Below are positions 62,735 to 64,000 of a stretch of 64,000 bases of DNA, in pieces. The number at the start of each line of letters is the position of its first letter. Within the stretch, counting starts at the first letter, position 1. The notes beneath the pieces are model-generated. The model was not told the DNA's origin, did no database searches, and saw nothing but the letters and a program-made list of their open reading frames with translations. The position numbers and the translations under genes are program-made. The stretch is taken from NCBI RefSeq assembly GCF_900090265.1, contig NZ_LT607752.1:4526001-4590000 (forward strand), written 5' to 3'. Source of the DNA: Micromonospora rifamycinica (GTDB lineage Bacteria > Actinomycetota > Actinomycetes > Mycobacteriales > Micromonosporaceae).

Positions 62735-62890
62735 CCGCCCACCCCGGCCCCGGTGGTCCGCCGGGGACGGGCGGACGCCGTGCGGCGGGCGGGGAGCGGC
62801 AGCCACCGGAGCGGAGAGGTTCGGTCGACCATGCCGATATCTGACGGACGGATGACCGCAGGGCCCGGGGGCCGGTGGGTTCGGCGCCGG

Positions 62891-64000
62891 TCACCTGCCC
62901 CGATGGCAGAGGGCCGCCCAGTACGCCGGGTCGGCCAGCTCGGTGCCGGCCAGCGCCGCGGCCGTCCCGGGCGGCAGGTACGGGGGCGTGCCCCGGTCCG
63001 GGGCCCGCATCCATCGGTGCACCTCGTGCACCGCCATCGCCGGTGGCAGCCCCTCGTCGGTGAGCTTGCCGTGCAGCACGGAGAGCATCAGCGTCGCGAC
63101 GGGCCCGGGCACCGGCCAGAGCCAACCGATCACGCCGGTCAGGCCGGCGTCCAGCAGCGTGTCGGCGAACCGTACCCAGCGGTCATGGTGGGCGCCGGCG
63201 TCGGTCGGCAGGATCGCCAGACCGCCGGACCGCTGCCCCGGGGCGGCAGCGGCCTGGGCGGCGATCCGCGCGACGTCGAGCACGGCCCGCCCGGCCGGGT
63301 CGCCGGAACCGTCGGCGTCCCCGGGGTCGGCCAGCTCCAGTCCGGGCGTTCCGGTGGTGCGCAACGTGCATCCGAGGTGCAGCAGAGCTGCGCCGGGACC
63401 GGCCGGTCCGGGCAGGTGGGCGAGCACGTCGGCGGGCGTTGCGGCACCGTGGACCAGTTCGGCGGTACGACCGAGGCCGATCGACCGGGGATGGTAGAGC
63501 CGGCGCAGGGTCATCACCTCGACCGTCGCGAGGTCCCGGTCGCCTCTCGGATTGGCGACGAACACCACGTCCCCGGTCACCGGCAACGACGCCCGCCGGG
63601 CCAGCTCCACCACCTGACGTCCCGACCTGACGTACGAGAAGACCAGATCGCTCGCGGGGTGGCCATCCACACCGGAGCGGATCGCGCACAGCGGCAGCCG
63701 GCCCGGTGCCCCGTCGGCGGCGACCAGTACCCGGCGTGGCGCGGATCCGGTGGTGGGCAGGGCACGTAGTGGCTCGACGAGCGCGGCCCAGGCCGGGTCC
63801 ACCGCACCGGCCGGTGGTACGCCCGCCGGGAGATCGGGTGTGACCGGGTCGGACAGGCCCAGCCGCCCGGTGCTCGCGTCCACCAGCAGCATGCTGACCC
63901 GGTGCGGATGCGCCGGTGCCGGGTACAACCGGATCAGGGCGGCGGCACCGATCGTGCGCAGCGCGGCGGCTACCTCGCCGGTCGGCGGCGACCGCTGCGG
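62891..64000 (-). CDS. CHAT-like protease-fold protein, 5' end outside window
   Basis: The frame stays open to base 64000, so the N-terminus is beyond the window; about 369 residues are visible. The C-terminal half has the layout of a CHAT (caspase-like) domain: a strand ending in LLHLGCTLRTTGTPGLELAD where the catalytic His is expected, and LAILPTDAG followed by a helix and TGVIGWLWPVPGP, matching the family pattern LSACxxG plus SVVASLWPV. The usual catalytic Cys of that strand is Thr here, so it may be an inactive or altered CHAT. Starts inside the window (for example TTG 63928) are not convincing. First visible gene of the leftward operon. Confidence 0.7.
   Translation of the reverse strand, partial: PQRSPPTGEVAAALRTIGAAALIRLYPAPAHPHRVSMLLVDASTGRLGLSDPVTPDLPAGVPPAGAVDPAWAALVEPLRALPTTGSAPRRVLVAADGAPGRLPLCAIRSGVDGHPASDLVFSYVRSGRQVVELARRASLPVTGDVVFVANPRGDRDLATVEVMTLRRLYHPRSIGLGRTAELVHGAATPADVLAHLPGPAGPGAALLHLGCTLRTTGTPGLELADPGDADGSGDPAGRAVLDVARIAAQAAAAPGQRSGGLAILPTDAGAHHDRWVRFADTLLDAGLTGVIGWLWPVPGPVATLMLSVLHGKLTDEGLPPAMAVHEVHRWMRAPDRGTPPYLPPGTAAALAGTELADPAYWAALCHRGR

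Overview
The DNA is very GC-rich with strong GC3 bias, GTG and TTG starts, and tightly overlapping genes. It carries modular PKS/NRPS genes, a secreted GH10-CBM2 xylanase and a SNF2-helicase/SWIM pair. Together these point to an actinomycete, most likely Micromonosporaceae such as Micromonospora. The genus is an inference; no rRNA or tRNA gene was seen.

Bases 1-42,181 hold most of a hybrid PKS-NRPS biosynthetic gene cluster arranged as two converging operons. The rightward operon (before 1 to 11,375) encodes the end of an NRPS, a LeuA-type 2-isopropylmalate synthase, a free carrier protein, a class II aminoacyl-tRNA-synthetase-like amino acid:carrier-protein ligase, an acyl-CoA dehydrogenase, an amidinotransferase, a carbamoyltransferase, an archaeosine-type tRNA-guanine transglycosylase homologue and an FmrO-type rRNA methyltransferase homologue. 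The leftward operon (42,181 to 11,400) encodes a DrrAB-like ABC exporter, a possible YqcI/YcgG-type haem protein, four PKS proteins, two Fe(II)/2-oxoglutarate oxygenases and a 3-hydroxyacyl-CoA dehydrogenase. The assembly line reads A-PCP-KS-AT-DH-KR-ACP / KS-AT-KR-ACP / KS-AT-DH-ER-KR-ACP / KS-AT-ACP-aminotransferase-C, followed by the NRPS.

The carrier protein, ligase, acyl-CoA dehydrogenase and hydroxyacyl dehydrogenase form the logic of an aminomalonyl-ACP extender pathway, as in zwittermicin and guadinomine. The amidino- and carbamoyltransferases predict a carbamoylated guanidine product. This is a guadinomine-like family by inference, but the serine-loading enzyme and the TGT/methyltransferase pair look unusual.

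Bases 42,182-51,412 are flanking genes: the xylanase, a truncated and frameshifted glycoside hydrolase, a SNF2 helicase with its SWIM partner, a MarR regulator with a palindromic operator, a P450 and a broken FAD-oxidase gene.

Bases 51,413-64,000 are one leftward, translationally coupled operon continuing past the right edge. It encodes a CHAT-like protein, two small or coiled-coil proteins, a membrane protein, an OmpA-like lipoprotein, a membrane Ser/Thr kinase, a coiled-coil membrane protein, a ClpB/ClpV-like AAA+ ATPase, an FHA protein, another membrane protein and a single-domain radical SAM enzyme. The set looks like an envelope-linked, phosphorylation-controlled ATPase machine, possibly a conflict or secretion-like system. 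I do not recognise it as a named system.
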